A DNA stretch of 64,000 nt from Prorocentrum cordatum (GCA_963575745.1 CAUYUJ010000162.1:47501-111500), one strand, 5' to 3'. Counted from the stretch's first letter, positions 1 to 10,123 are shown. Translations and numbers: made by a program. Notes: generated from the letters alone by a model not told the origin.

Positions 1-770
1 GTGAGCGAAGTGGCCCACCACGAGGATCACAGCGCTGGCGCGGGCAGGGGGGACAGCAGCTCCACAGGCTCCTCCCCCGCCTCCTCGGAGTCCTCCTCCC
101 CCTGGAGGCCCGCACGCCTCCGAGCCGCGAGAACCCTCTGAAACGTCCTCCTTTGCTCCTCCTCCTCCTCCTCCTCCTCCTCCTCCTCCTCCTCCTCCTC
201 CTCCACGTCCCCCATCCTTCACATCGCCCTCGGCTGCAGGAGCAGCGAAAGGCGCCAACCACCGCCGCCGGCGCGAGGCGCCGGGGAGGGCCCCTCCTGG
301 CGGTGGGGTCCCCGTCCGGCGGTGGGGCTACCATCCCCCGAAGCTCTGCACTCCAGAGGAGGAGGAGGAGGAGGAGGAGTAGGAGGAGGAGGAGGAGGAG
401 GAGGAGGAGGGGGAGGGGGAGGAGGAGGAGGAGGAGGAGGAGGAGGAGGAGGAGGAGGAGGAGGAGGAGGAGGAGGAGGAGGAGGAGGAGGAGGAGGAGG
501 AGGAGGAGGAGGAGGAGGAGGAGGAGGAGGAGGAGGAGGAGGAGGAGGGGGGGCAGCCCGCTGACGGCACTGTTGGCGGCCACGACCACTGGACGCCTGC
601 GCACGGACGCGGGCGCGGCCACGGCGGCCCGACCCGTGGCCTTCGCGCTCGCCCCTCCCCGCTCCGGCCGAGGAGCGCGTGGAAGGCCGAGCCCAAAATG
701 CAAACGGCACGGGCTGTCCCGCCAAGGATGGTGCGGCCAATTCCCCGCGCCAAGAAGATGCGAGGCGGGG

Positions 771-827
771 GTTCATCCACATCCACCGCCTGGGAACCGA
801 CGTCCTGGTGCCCCAGCGGGCGGTGGA

Positions 828-870
<43 letters not shown>

Positions 871-955
871 GCCCCCGGGGGTCCGAATACGTCCATATCC
901 ACCGCCTGCCGAGGCTCCGAAAACTGACCCTCCAGGCGGTGGATATGGATAAATC
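771..955. repeat. Paired hairpins around an (AT)n microsatellite
   Basis: 775-830 folds on ATCCACCGCC / GGCGGTGGAT. 893-950 folds on CCATATCCACCGCC / GGCGGTGGATATGG. (AT)n with about 19 repeats lies between at 831-868. The whole block is bounded by the same inverted motif, as in a composite MITE. Confidence 0.7.
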
Positions 956-1101
956 CCCTCCTCGGACAAGAAGCCCCACCCCCCCCTCCAACTGCGATAA
1001 CCGCACCTCAATCTGACCCGCCGCCGTGCCATGAGGCACTGGGTGGAGGTTCCGCAGGTCCCGCAGAGCCCCCAGCCTTGGGTATCGAATGTTTCGAGGG
1101 G

Positions 1102-1259
1102 TGCAGTCGGACTTGACTGGAGAGGACACGCGAGAGGACACAAGACCCCTCCGAGGGCCACGTTGCCACAGGAATGCAGGAAGCATGTGCAGCAAAACAC
1201 AGGACACGAGGGCAACCTTGATGTGGCAGGGTCGACCTACTAATCCGGGCCGCCTGTAT
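1102..1259. repeat. Family B element (CAGTCGG ends)
   Basis: TGCAGTCGGACTTGACTGGA, then GAGGACACGCGAGAGGACAC, and near the right end GGCAGGGTCGACCTACTAAT then CCGGGCCGCCTGTA. Four copies in the window share this order. Confidence 0.75.
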
Positions 1260-1600
1260 CAAGAAGCCCCAAATCTGGATGTTCTTGGGATCATCGCGTT
1301 CCTCTTGGGGCCGTTCGCGTGGCTCGTGGGGTCTGTCGCATGACTTCTCCTGAGTCCAGGGCGCCTGATCCCAAAAGGCCGCCAAGACGGTCCTAGAGGT
1401 CAGGAGACGGTCCAAGAGCTGCCGGGGACGGCTCAAGATGGCCTAAGACGATCTAGGCGGCCACCGACACGCCCCAACATGAAACCCTGACCTGCAGTGG
1501 GGGCATCAATGGGTCCCAATGTATGCAGGTCATGGCTCCCCACCCAGCAAAATGGGGCTGTTAGACTTTCGAAGAAGAACTCCCGTCTGCCCTCCTTGCA
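1260..1600. other. No gene; short AAGA/GGCC minisatellite
   Basis: 1370-1465 carries degenerate CCAAGACGGTCC and TCAAGATGGCC units. The rest is unremarkable and no coding frame is convincing. Confidence 0.5.
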
Positions 1601-1850
1601 TACTTCGGCCGCCAGACCCCATATGATCCCTATGGTCCCTGAGTATCCCGCCTCGCGCCCTCCACGAATGACGACATCATACTGCGGTCGTCAGACCCAA
1701 CAGGTACCCGAGTTTCCCTAAGTGTCCCGGCCCGCGTCCTCGACGAATGACGACACCATGCCACGGTCCCCAGACCCCACAGGATCCCGAGACTCCTTGA
1801 ACGTCCCGCCTCGCGTCATCGACGAATGACGACACCCTGCAGGCCAGACA
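1600..1850. repeat. ~77-bp tandem repeat, about 3 units
   Basis: CGACGAATGACGACACCATG and CAGACCCCACAGGATCCC recur every 75-80 bases. Confidence 0.75.
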
Positions 1851-2330
1851 GCCCCGAGGGGGGAGGCGTCACGGCGTTACGAAGCATGAACACAGATGCA
1901 TGAATAGTCGGCATCAAGAGCACACAAGAAACACTGACGCACGTATCATAACAAACAGGCTACGGCAGAGCATAGCCTAGTGCTTCCACACATGCAAGAA
2001 TGGCCCGATCATAAGAAACTGCACAATACACTATACACATCATACTAGTACATACCATGGCATACCAAAACGTACCATACCATGTCATCACATACCATCA
2101 CATACATCATGGGATCTCAGATATGGCACATAATGGTTCGCACCGAAGTAACCCATACAATCGCACTGCGAGTCGTACACGAACTGCTCATATAGTACAA
2201 CCAGGGTAAGCAATTACCTGGGTTGTAGGGTAAAACGAAACCTCCGGGCTGTGCGTATACAATTGGCGATCGTAAGGTGCAGTCAGAGGACAAATAATTC
2301 TAAACGTTATCTCCGGTCGGGGCTTCTTCG
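1851..2330. other. No gene recognised; ACATACCAT-rich stretch
   Basis: 2040-2112 is a degenerate CATACCATAC repeat. The remainder shows no protein-like frame or repeated structure. Confidence 0.5.
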
Positions 2331-2985
2331 GACCTTGAGGGACCCAACAGACTTTTCAAAATTATAGAAGAATGTCTGTTCATTTGTCCCAATTTCTTCA
2401 AAAATCCGCAATGTTCATCAGGGTCCATCCAGATTGCGGAGGAATCCGCGGGCGCCAGAGAACCCTTGAGGGTTCCCGAATGAGTCCTGCGGAACGGTGA
2501 TGGTTACTCCAAGAACATGAGAGACCTTCTTGGAAACCATCGTGGGTCTGCAGAGTTTTCTGGAATTTTGGAGATCTCTGGGGAATTCTGGGGAGCCCTT
2601 CAGGAGTCCTTCAGTGTCCAGGCGAACCCCGAGAAGATCCTGAGGAGTGTTGAAGAATGCGGAGGGGACCGAAAGTAGCCCGAAGGGAACCTAATGAAAT
2701 ATCAAAGAATCGGGGGAATCCTGAAGAATCCTGAAGGAAATATAGGGGATCCTGAGACTCAGAAAGGCCCAGCGGAATCACAAGTGGATCTGCGGAATCC
2801 TGAAGGAGTCTGAGGAGTCTTACGCGTTCCTTGGAGAACCTGGGCAGACGTGACGAATCCCGACGAGTCCTGAAGCATCCCGAGGAATCCTGACATGGGA
2901 CCTGCTGGATCCGGAAAAATCCTGAGGATTCCCAAGCGAGCGCTGCGACTGCGGAAACCTTGAGGATTCCTGAGGGGAGCCTTGG
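2330..2985. repeat. Degenerate GAATCCTGA minisatellite
   Basis: About 650 bases dominated by GAATCCTGA, GGAATCCTGAAG and TCCTGAGGA variants at roughly 10-11-base spacing, highly diverged. Confidence 0.65.
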
Positions 2986-3330
2986 TTATACCGTTACCTG
3001 CGTGCGGTAGTTTCGATCAAGTGTGAATGACGGTCGTACTACGGAGTGTAGCAGTTCTATCAGGGACGGGGCAAGTCTAAACGTCATCTACGTGCGGTAA
3101 GGAAAACTGTGCTGTCTGTACTGTATGCGTATTGCATTTGTATGTGTATAGTGTTTGTTTTGTGTTGGGTTTGTAATGTATTTGTATTGTAGTCGTACGG
3201 CATGCGTAGTGCATTAGTATTGTACTTGTATTGTGTGGTACCCAGCCCCGAACCCGAACCCTTTACCCTCTGCAATGTACCTTGACACTGCACACAGGTA
3301 ACGTTCAACCCTGCAACCACGATGGCAGGG
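2986..3330. repeat. TGTATTG-rich low-complexity stretch
   Basis: 3110-3240 is T/G-rich with TTTGTATTGTA and TAGTGCATTAGT variants; 3240-3265 has CCCGAACCCGAACCC. No gene. Confidence 0.5.
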
Positions 3331-3419
3331 CATCGCCTATACCATAAAATAATGACGAATCATTGAGTGTACATCTCGTAGAAAGCGTCTGTTACCAGAG
3401 CTCCCCACATAAGGATGTC

Positions 3420-3625
3420 ACAGTGGAGCCTCAGAAGGCAGCGTGGTGGGGCCTCTGTGGGCGCGCTCGGAGCCTCAATGGGCTGCGTCAGGGGCCTCAT
3501 TTGGCAGTGTGGCGGGCCCTCTGTGCACGCGCTCGGGGCCTTTGTGGGCTGCGTGTGGGACCTGAGTGGGTAACGTGGTGGTGCCTCTGTAGGTGCGCTC
3601 GGGGCTTCTGTAGGCTGTGCCAAGG
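3420..3625. repeat. ~70-bp tandem repeat, 3 units
   Basis: Units carry GGGCCTCTGTGGGCGCGCTC and GGGGCCT...GGGCTGCGT. The open frame across it is repeat-driven, not a gene. Confidence 0.75.
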
Positions 3626-3639
3626 GACCTGGATGAGCG

Positions 3640-3930
3640 GGACAAACACGACACCGTATAAAGAAATTGGTGTTCTGGTGCTCTCCTCGTTCTGGCGGGG
3701 CCTCCCTGGAGGAACGGGAGGGGCACGAAACCGTGTAAAGAGTATGGTGTTCCGATTCCCCTCTCGCTCTGGCGGGGCCTCCATGGAGGGGCAGGAGGGG
3801 CACGAAACCGTGGAAATAGTATTTACGATGCCCTCCTCGCTCTGGCGGGGCCTCCCTGGAAGGGCAGAAATGGCACGAAGCCGTGAAAATGGTATGGTGT
3901 TCTGGTATCCTCCTCGCTCTGGCGGGGGAC
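3640..3930. repeat. ~77-bp tandem repeat, 4 units
   Basis: CTCGCTCTGGCGGGGCCTCC and GGGGCACGAAACCGTG recur at 72-81-base spacing. Confidence 0.8.
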
Positions 3931-4404
3931 GGAAGAGGAGGAAGGAGAGAGGAGAAGAAGGTCGCGACCGCATTGCTCTATCCAGAAAGAGTACCCAACG
4001 CAGGAGTGTTGGGAAAGACAGTGTTCTTAAAACAGAACGCCAATGTGTTCAAACAGGACGGTCTCAGCCAAATAAATTCTGACAGCATGTTGCGCAAACC
4101 ACCGACGGCTATCAGCACATTCTCTGGTGGGCCGATGGGCAGGTACGGCAAGCCAGGACGCCTCGTCCCACTGCTCAAACCTGCTCGGACACCACCCGGA
4201 GGCCCCGAGAGGCGGGTCGACCCCGAGATCCGAGGTCGATATTTGTTCCACACGGGGCCCCCGGAATGCTCGACCCCTCGACCCCCTCCCCAGGACCGGC
4301 TTCTCGTCCAGAGCCGTTGCTGTTGACGGCCCCAGGGCCCGGCAAGGGGCCCCGAGGGCCGAGAACTGCGAAACGAATCCATCGATCTTGATGTTGTTCC
4401 ATAC
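3931..4404. other. No gene recognised
   Basis: Mixed-composition sequence without repeats or a convincing protein. Overlapping open frames in several phases look like chance. Confidence 0.5.
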
Positions 4405-4560
4405 TGAAGGGCCCCTGGGGCACACAAATAAATAAGCACAAATAACAGGATTCCCTACAGTTTCCCACATTTTCTGGGTGTTCGTCTTCCCCCCCACTTC
4501 CCATAGTTCCCATATTTTCTGGGGAATCGACGATTAATTGTGTCTGGGTGTTTTCCCCTC
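4405..4560. repeat. Family S dispersed repeat, copy 1
   Basis: Starts TGAAGGGCCCCTGGGGCACA, contains ACACAAATAAATA and the motif TTCCCCCCCACTTCCCATA, and ends after GGGGAATCGACGATTAATTG. GATTCCC near the middle pairs with GGGGAATC near the end. About 156 bases, non-coding. Two more copies are in the window. Confidence 0.8.
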
Positions 4561-5039
4561 GCTGCCCCTGGCATCTCTAAGGAAGATGCCAGGGGCAGCG
4601 AGTGCAGCTGGGCGCTCGCAGCCGCGGAGCGCTGCCTGATGGCCATGCCGAAGGCGCCCTCCATGCCCACGACTTGCAGGGGCTGTGGCGGGGAGGCCCA
4701 GCCGACCCCTCTCTCTCTCTCTCCATTTCTCTCTCTCTCTCTCACGAGGTCTGGGGAGGGGATCAAGGAAGGGATCGACGAGGGGATCGAGGAGACGGGG
4801 GGGATCGAGGCGAAGGAGGAGAAGGGGGAGGAGGAGGAGGAGGAGGAGGAGGAGGAGGAGGAGGAGGAGGAGGAGGAGGAGGAGAAGGAAGAACCCCCGC
4901 CCCATTTAGCTCTCGCGAGGAACAACGCGCCCGGCGGCCCTGCAGGCCTGCAGGGTGCCCCGCCCGCCCTCCTCATCGGCCTCCTCTGGGCAACGAGGCG
5001 CGACGAAGCCAGGACGAGGACAACATCGGGCGAGGATGA
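4561..5039. repeat. (CT)n and (GGA)n tracts
   Basis: 4709-4744 is (CT)n and 4813-4892 is (GGA)n. The palindrome CTGCCCCTGGCATCTCTAAG / GATGCCAGGGGCAG at 4563-4600 is the only other structure seen. Confidence 0.7.
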
Positions 5040-5180
5040 ATCGAGCACCTCTGAGATCTCGCGGCCCATGGAGGATGTCAGGATGCCTCGGGCGCCGCGG
5101 CCTGCTCGGAGCCTTCCTCTGAGAGCGTTCTAGGACGCTCTGGGATGGATGTATCCTCGTCCGAGCTCCGTCTGACCTCG
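5040..5180. repeat. Family G dispersed repeat
   Basis: CCTCTGAGAGCGTTCTAGGA, CGCTCTGGGATGGATGTATC and CGAGCTCCGTCTGAC recur at 60888-61015 (GAGAGCGTTCTGGAAAGCTC, TGGGATGGAATTGTTATCG) and more weakly at 34640-34763. Confidence 0.6.
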
Positions 5181-5204
5181 ACGTCCTCTGGGGGAACCGG
5201 AAAA

Positions 5205-5275
5205 TACCGATACCGCTACTCCCCGGACCTCTCACGTGGTGCGTTCCGGCCAGGACTTCGGGCCGCCCAGGAGGC
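5205..5275. repeat. Family F repeat, left fragment
   Basis: TACCGATACCGCTACTCCCC then GGACCTCTC matches the left end of family F; the right part is missing and a three-way-junction MITE follows at 5300. Confidence 0.5.
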
Positions 5276-5299
5276 CCGACAAGAGAAAACGAGGCAAGT

Positions 5300-5491
5300 A
5301 GAAGACGACAAAACTGCATAAACATAAACTGCTGGCGCTCCGCGCGGACTTCTTGGATCCGCGCTGGCCCCCCTCGGCGGCGACTCCGTCGGCGCCCCTG
5401 GCGCGCTCCGCGCGCCGAGGAGGCGGGTCCAGCGCAGACCCAAGAAATCCGCGTGGAGTGCCAAAAGTTTATACCGTTTTCTCGTCTTCGA
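5300..5491. repeat. Three-way-junction MITE, copy 1
   Basis: Outer inverted repeats run from AGAAGACGAC / CATAAACATAAACTG to TCGTCTTC, with a GC-rich stem GGCGCTCCGCGCGGAC pairing with the GTCCGCGTGGAGTGCC region. Two internal hairpins lie between them, in the opposite order to the other copies. No coding capacity. Confidence 0.75.
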
Positions 5492-6120
5492 ACAAGGGCA
5501 GCGGTATAGGTGCCTTCTCCTCCTCGACCTCCTCGGCCCCTCCGCCTCCCCCCCTCTGCCTCGATGCCCAACTGCTGCTGGTACTGGCACTTCCACGGAG
5601 GCACTGCCCTCCCCCGCCGGCCCCCGGCGGACAGGCCAACGCCGCCGGGGAGGGGAGGGGCAAAGTTATGGAGTAGCGCTAGGTCGGGCATGTTCCCCCA
5701 CCCGCGGATTTTTGACAAAAAAATCAGCCGACACTGTGTCGGCGTGTGTGAGGGGCTTGTCCGTTCCCGTCGTTCGTTCGTCGTCGTCTCCGTCGTCTCC
5801 CAGCGTTTCCCCCCTGGCCCAGTCGTCTCCTGTCCCTGCGCTCCCCCTTTCCCTGGGCCCGTCTCCTCTCCTCCCCGTTTCCCCTCTTCCCTGGGCACGC
5901 CGCCGCTCACCCCTCGCTTTCCCAGGACCTCGTCCTCAAGAGCAACGCTGTCATTGAGTCGAAGGGAAGCTCCTTCCCTTTGATCCATCCCCTGGTCCCA
6001 GGGGGGGTCCGGGGGGGAGCCCCGGGGGGTCCTGCAGGGGGGGGTCCCGCGTCAAATACGACTCCCCACCTGGGGGTCCCGGGGCCCACACGAAGCGTCA
6101 GACGGGCCAAGATCTGAGGC
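5492..6120. other. No gene recognised
   Basis: GC-rich with CGTCGT runs near 5770 and GGGGG runs at 6001-6050. No coding frame has family-like motifs. Confidence 0.5.
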
Positions 6121-6720
6121 ACTCTACTTTGTATATGACCTTTGTTTGTATAGGTAGCGTGGTATATGCCATGTCTTGTATACGACCTGTGTTGTATGTG
6201 GCATGCTTCGTATATCACCTGTGTTGTATGTGGCATGCTCCATATAAGACAAGTGTTGTATGTGGCGGTTGTTGTATATGTGTTTGTTGTATATGTTGCT
6301 TTGTATATGACATGTCTTGTATACGATCTGTAATGTATGTGGCATGCTTCGTATATGACCTGTGTTGTATGCGGCATGCCTGTTGGGGACCTCTTGGCAG
6401 CGCTCTTTGAGGCCTCTTGGGGCGTTTTTGATGCCATCGTGGGCCGTCTGGAGGCCATCTTGGAGGCATCTTGGGCCATCTTGGCGGCCTGGGTGGGCTT
6501 CCTGGGCCGTCATGGAAGAGTTAAAGAGCGTGAGGGAGGCGCCATGGCCGCCCAGGCACCCCACGGGAGTAGGGGTGAATCACAACTGCGTGTCCCAGAG
6601 GGTGGGGGGGTCCTTAGGAGACCACAGAAACCCTGCCAGACAGCCCTTGGCATTCTTCCACGCCCCAACGTGCTGCAGGCACGGAGGCGAATCTTGGGAC
6701 CCTCTTGGCTCTCTTGAGTC
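6121..6720. repeat. Direct-repeat module, left copy: 32-bp minisatellite plus AAGA/GGCC block
   Basis: 6121-6375 is a degenerate 32-bp minisatellite built on TTGTATGTGGCATGCTTCG and TATATGACCTG. It runs into a block of CTCTTGGGGCCATCTTGG-type units, then a unique stretch (GCCATGGCCGCCCAGG, CACAACTGCGTGTCC, CTTCCACGCCCCA) up to about 6720. The same order recurs at 8777-9730 in the same orientation, so the methyltransferase lies between two direct copies. Confidence 0.8.
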
Positions 6721-6930
6721 ATCTTGGATATCTTGGGTCATCTTGGGCCGCAGACGCGCGTTGGAAGCGAAGGGGCGATACGGCAAACAAAACACTTGTA
6801 AGTTGCCCTACTCCTTCTCGCCCTCACCCTCCGCCTTTTTGCTCTACCCCGTGCAACCTTTCAACGGTCGCTGACGTCGGTGAGTTTCGCCCAATCGGGT
6901 CGTCCTGATAGACTGGCTGGTGGCCTACTT
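6721..6930. other. No gene recognised
   Basis: The ATCTTGG-type minisatellite ends by about 6755; the rest is unstructured up to the hairpin block. Confidence 0.4.
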
Positions 6931-7138
6931 GACTGATGTATTGGGGGGGCTCACCAGCCCCCTGATACATCAGTCGGTGACGTCGGTGACTGATGAAAGG
7001 GAGGGGCATATGGCGATTCCTAAAATCGCGCCCCTCTCTCTCAACGGTCACAGGGTTCCCGCCCCTCCGATAGAACGGTCGGGGACGTCGGTGACTGATG
7101 TATCAGGGGGGCTGGCCAGCCCCTCCGATACATCAGTC
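6931..7138. other. Three consecutive hairpins upstream of the methyltransferase
   Basis: Two near-perfect hairpins, 6931-6975 and 7093-7138, both start GACTGATGTAT and end ATACATCAGTC with GC-rich inner stems (GGGGGGCT / AGCCCC). Between them, 6989-7050 starts GACTGATG and contains GGGAGGGGC pairing with GCCCCTCTC. GACGTCGGTGACTGATG is repeated before the second and third hairpins. The block ends about 60 bases before the spliced-leader relic. It could be a palindromic mobile element or a structured promoter; the sequence alone does not decide. Confidence 0.6.
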
Positions 7139-7196
7139 GGATGGGATTGCGCCCGCCTGTAACCCCGATTGCATCCTCCAGTTGGTGTCCTTATGT

Positions 7197-7218
7197 CCTT
7201 AGCCTGTTTTGGCTTAAG
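7197..7218 (+). other. Relict dinoflagellate spliced leader (5' tag of a retroposed mRNA)
   Basis: The sequence CCTTAGCC-TG-TTTTGGCTTAAG matches the conserved dinoflagellate spliced leader (core TAGCCATTTTGGCTCAAG) with one inserted base and three or so substitutions. It lies 18 bases upstream of the preferred methyltransferase ATG, where a trans-spliced mRNA would carry it. A spliced leader in genomic DNA directly ahead of an intronless gene is established evidence of retroposition of a mature mRNA (recycling of processed cDNAs in dinoflagellates). Confidence 0.8.
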
Positions 7219-7236
7219 CTCGCATTGCGAGCTAGG

Positions 7237-8391
7237 ATGGTCCTCACCAAGCCGGTAAAGAAGTTCGCACCAGATAAATCATTTCGGGTCCCCCGTGTCA
7301 TCAAGATCGGAGCTGACTTTGCAGGATACGACACGGCTTTCATAGCGGCCAAACGTCTTGGGCTTAATTGCGTCTCATCATTCGTGTGCGAGAACAACCG
7401 TTCTTGCCAGAAGGTGCTCCGTCATTCAGGCCACTCCACAATCATCGAGGATGCCACGGACCGCGACCCGACTCAGATGCCAGCTGTCGACAGATTCACG
7501 TTCTCTCCGCCGTGCGTGGATTTCAGCAATGAGGGGCTCGGAGCTGGCGAAGATGGAACGACAGGCCACCTCTACAAATGCAGTCTCGACTATATTCGGA
7601 AAGCGAGGCCGAGGCTGGCAATATACGAAAACGTGGCCGCCCAGTACGAGCGGCAGAAATTCAAGACAACGGTGAAGCGCTTGGTGAAGACTTTGCAGAA
7701 CTACAGCTACAACGTCCATCGACGTGTACTAAACACCCGCAACCATGGTGTCCCTCAGTCACGACGCCGCTTCTACATCGTGGCCATTCTAAAGGCAGCA
7801 CAGCGCTGTGAGTTCAAGTGGCCAGAGACGACGCCCCTGAAATACACCATGAAGAATGTCGTGAAGCCGTTCGTGAGAGGGACTGACCACAAGTTCAAGC
7901 TTCCTGGGAGCACGCCCGAGACCGATCACTTCACGCGAAAGCAGCGCAATCGCTGCCGTTCGCTGGTCAAGGCCGCCGTGAAGACGGCCAAGGAGAAGCT
8001 GGCACAGTACAAAGAGAAGTTGAATATCAACAGCTCCGTCTTCTGCGACATCGATTGCACCCCCAAGTTCGCCAGGGTCTCCGGCAAGGACGTGCACACC
8101 CTCACAGCATCCCGTGGAATGGCAAGTGGGCCGTGGATCGCGCCCCGTGGGCGCCGCACAGATCTCGACGAGATGTGCTGGATTCAGGGCCTGGACCCGA
8201 AGGTTGACATCGACTTCGTCGGCGCCGGCGTCAGCGATCGGCAGGCTGGCAAGATGCTCGGCAACGCCATGAGTTTGAACATCGCCGAGCGATTGCTAAT
8301 CCCAGCGAGCACTGCGGCGGAGCTTGTCTCGTGGACGCCGTCGGACAGGTGGGCCGACGATCAGGTTATCGTCAAGCCTTCGTGGTCCTGA
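7237..8391 (+). CDS. C5-cytosine DNA methyltransferase, intronless retrocopy with intact frame
   Basis: A 384-residue protein with the motifs of C5-cytosine DNA methyltransferases in order: motif I (AdoMet site) ADFAGYDTAF at about 26-35; motif IV FSPPCVDFS at about 89-97 with the catalytic Cys at 93; motif VI ENV at 131-133; motif VIII GVPQSRRRF at 171-179; a target-recognition stretch around 190-285; and motif X RQAGKMLGNAM at 335-345. The family transfers methyl groups from AdoMet to cytosine C5 in DNA. There are no accessory chromatin-reader domains, so it is a bare catalytic domain. The frame opens at an ATG at 7141, but a spliced-leader relic at 7197-7218 lies inside that extension, so the true mRNA start is downstream and ATG 7237 is preferred. 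No introns or stops interrupt it. Stand-alone and retroelement-borne DNMTs are known in dinoflagellates; no integrase or reverse transcriptase is fused here. Catalytic-family assignment is strong; whether this copy is transcribed is unknown. Confidence 0.9.
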   Translation: MVLTKPVKKFAPDKSFRVPRVIKIGADFAGYDTAFIAAKRLGLNCVSSFVCENNRSCQKVLRHSGHSTIIEDATDRDPTQMPAVDRFTFSPPCVDFSNEGLGAGEDGTTGHLYKCSLDYIRKARPRLAIYENVAAQYERQKFKTTVKRLVKTLQNYSYNVHRRVLNTRNHGVPQSRRRFYIVAILKAAQRCEFKWPETTPLKYTMKNVVKPFVRGTDHKFKLPGSTPETDHFTRKQRNRCRSLVKAAVKTAKEKLAQYKEKLNINSSVFCDIDCTPKFARVSGKDVHTLTASRGMASGPWIAPRGRRTDLDEMCWIQGLDPKVDIDFVGAGVSDRQAGKMLGNAMSLNIAERLLIPASTAAELVSWTPSDRWADDQVIVKPSWS

Positions 8392-8776
8392 TCTCGGTGC
8401 CTTGAGGCGCCGGCCGATGCCTGGCTGCCTGCCGTCCAGGGTCGGACCTTGCATGTGGCAATTGCTGTACCTTCGAATGCACATTGAGCTTGCGTGATAC
8501 ATAATCACGCACGTTTTCTGAGTACGAGTTCAGGGCACCGTTGACGTCAACAGCGACACCAACATCGCTTGCTTTCTGACTCATCCCTCCTGCTCCCTCC
8601 TCCCCCTTCCTCATCGTTCTCCCGCCTCATCCTCCTCCCTCCTCCAACTCCCTGCGGGCCTTCTGGGAAGCAGCCCAAGAGGGCTACAAGAGCGGCCCAA
8701 GATGGCCCCAAGAGGGCCAACGCCACTAATCAAGCTCGTGCAATCTAGTGGTCTTCGGCCAATCCAGCCACCGCGC
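8392..8776. other. 3' flank of the methyltransferase
   Basis: No gene recognised. 8392-8590 is ordinary-composition sequence that may be the retroposed 3' UTR; no poly(A) run is visible. 8580-8640 is pyrimidine-rich. 8655-8730 carries AAGAGGGCC-type units before the right-hand minisatellite starts. Confidence 0.5.
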
Positions 8777-9730
8777 GGCATGCTTCGTATATAACCTGTG
8801 TTGTATGTGGCGGTTGTTGCATATGAACTGCTTTGTATATGTGTTGCTTGGTATTTGGCATGTCTTGTATACGACCTGTGTTGTACGTAGCACGCTTCGT
8901 ATATGACCTGTGTTGTATGTGGCATGTTTCGTATATAACCTGTGTTGTATGTGGCGGTTGTTGTATATGACGTGCTTTGTTTATGGGTTGCTGTGTATAT
9001 GGCATGTCTTGTATACGACCTGTGTTGTACGTGGCATGCTTCGTGTACGACCTGCGTTGTATGTGGCATGTGTCGTGAATGGCATGTGTTGTATGTGGCG
9101 TGTGTTGTATATGACCTTTGTTGTATGTGTTGCTTTGTATATGGCATGTCTTGTATACGACCTTTGTTGTATGTGGCATGCTTCGTATCTGACCTGTGTT
9201 GTATGTGGCATCCTTGGTATATGACCTGTGTCTTATGTGGCGTTTGTTGTGTATGACCAACTTTGTGTATGGGGTGTTTTGTATATGGTGTGTCTTGTAT
9301 ACGACCTGTAGTGGGTGTGTGTGTGTGTGGCATGCTTCGTATATGACCTGTGCGTTGTATGCGGCATGGCTGTTGGGGGCCTCTTGGCATGGCTCTTTGA
9401 GGCCTCTTGGGGCGTCTTGGAGGCCTCTTGGGCCGTCTGGAGGCCATCTTGGGCCGTCTTGGAGGCATCTTGGGCCATCTTGGCGGCCTGGGTGGGCTTC
9501 CTGGGCCGACATGGAAGCGATAGAGAGCGTGACGGAGGCGCCATGGCCGCCATGGCCGCTCAGGCCCCCCCCGGGAGTAGGGGTGATGCAAACACAACTG
9601 CGTGTCCTGGAAGGTGGGGGGGCCCTTAGACTTAGCAGACTACAGACACCCTGCCAAGCAGCCCTTGGCAGTCTTCCACGCCCCAGCGTGCTGCAAGCAC
9701 GGCGGCGAATACTTTGCGCTTCTTTGGGGT
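8777..9730. repeat. Direct-repeat module, right copy
   Basis: Longer version of the module at 6121-6720. The 32-bp minisatellite runs 8777-9370, then the CTTGGGGCC-type block, then the same unique tail (GCCATGGCCGC, ACAACTGCGTGTCC, CTTCCACGCCCCA, CTGCAAGCACGG). Identity over the unique tail is high by eye. The extra length is mostly additional minisatellite units. Confidence 0.8.
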
Positions 9731-10123
9731 GCCGTCTTGAAGCCCTCTTGAAACCCACATAGGCCTCTCTTGAGCCCTCTTAAGCCCCCCGTTGAAGGTC
9801 TCTCCTGGCCCGTTTACTGAATCATGAGCCTCGAAGGCGCCCTTGAAAGACTCCTTTGCCACTTGAAGCCGTATTCGGGCGATCTAGGGCCTCTTAAGCC
9901 ATCTCGGGCTATCTTGAACGGTCTTCGGGGTCATCTTGACCTATCTAGGGCCCTCCTGGGGCCATCTTGAGCCACAACATGAAGCCGTGCCCGTCCGGGC
10001 CCAGGGGGAGGGGGCAGGGGGAGATAGAGGTACCTCCCCCCGAAGAGGAAGTAGGGGATTTAACATGATGAGCTCCTGAAGCCACCTCCGCTAAGCGGGC
10101 TGGTGGGATTCGCCTTCTGGAAC
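9731..10123. repeat. CTCTTGAGCC-type degenerate minisatellite
   Basis: 9740-9985 consists of degenerate units such as CCCTCTTGAAGCC and CCATCTTGAGCC, the reverse strand of the AAGA/GGCC family seen elsewhere in the window. 9990-10123 is unremarkable GC-rich sequence with no gene. Confidence 0.6.

Noticed and set aside
153-1016. Long open frames on both strands rich in Leu, Arg, Gly, Pro or Ser
   Set aside because: They follow from GGA/CTC trinucleotide repeats, which lack stops in every frame. The same applies to most frames at 17-20, 22-23, 27-30, 33-36, 38-39, 43-45, 51, 55-57 and 60 kb.
3240-3265. Telomere-like CCCGAACCCGAACCC
   Set aside because: Only about two imperfect units; not a telomeric array.
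7141-7236. N-terminal 32-residue extension of the methyltransferase
   Set aside because: It contains the spliced-leader relic, which belongs to untranslated mRNA.
9000-9370. CRISPR-like array of 32-bp units
   Set aside because: The units are contiguous and degenerate without unique spacers, in a eukaryotic genome; it is a minisatellite.
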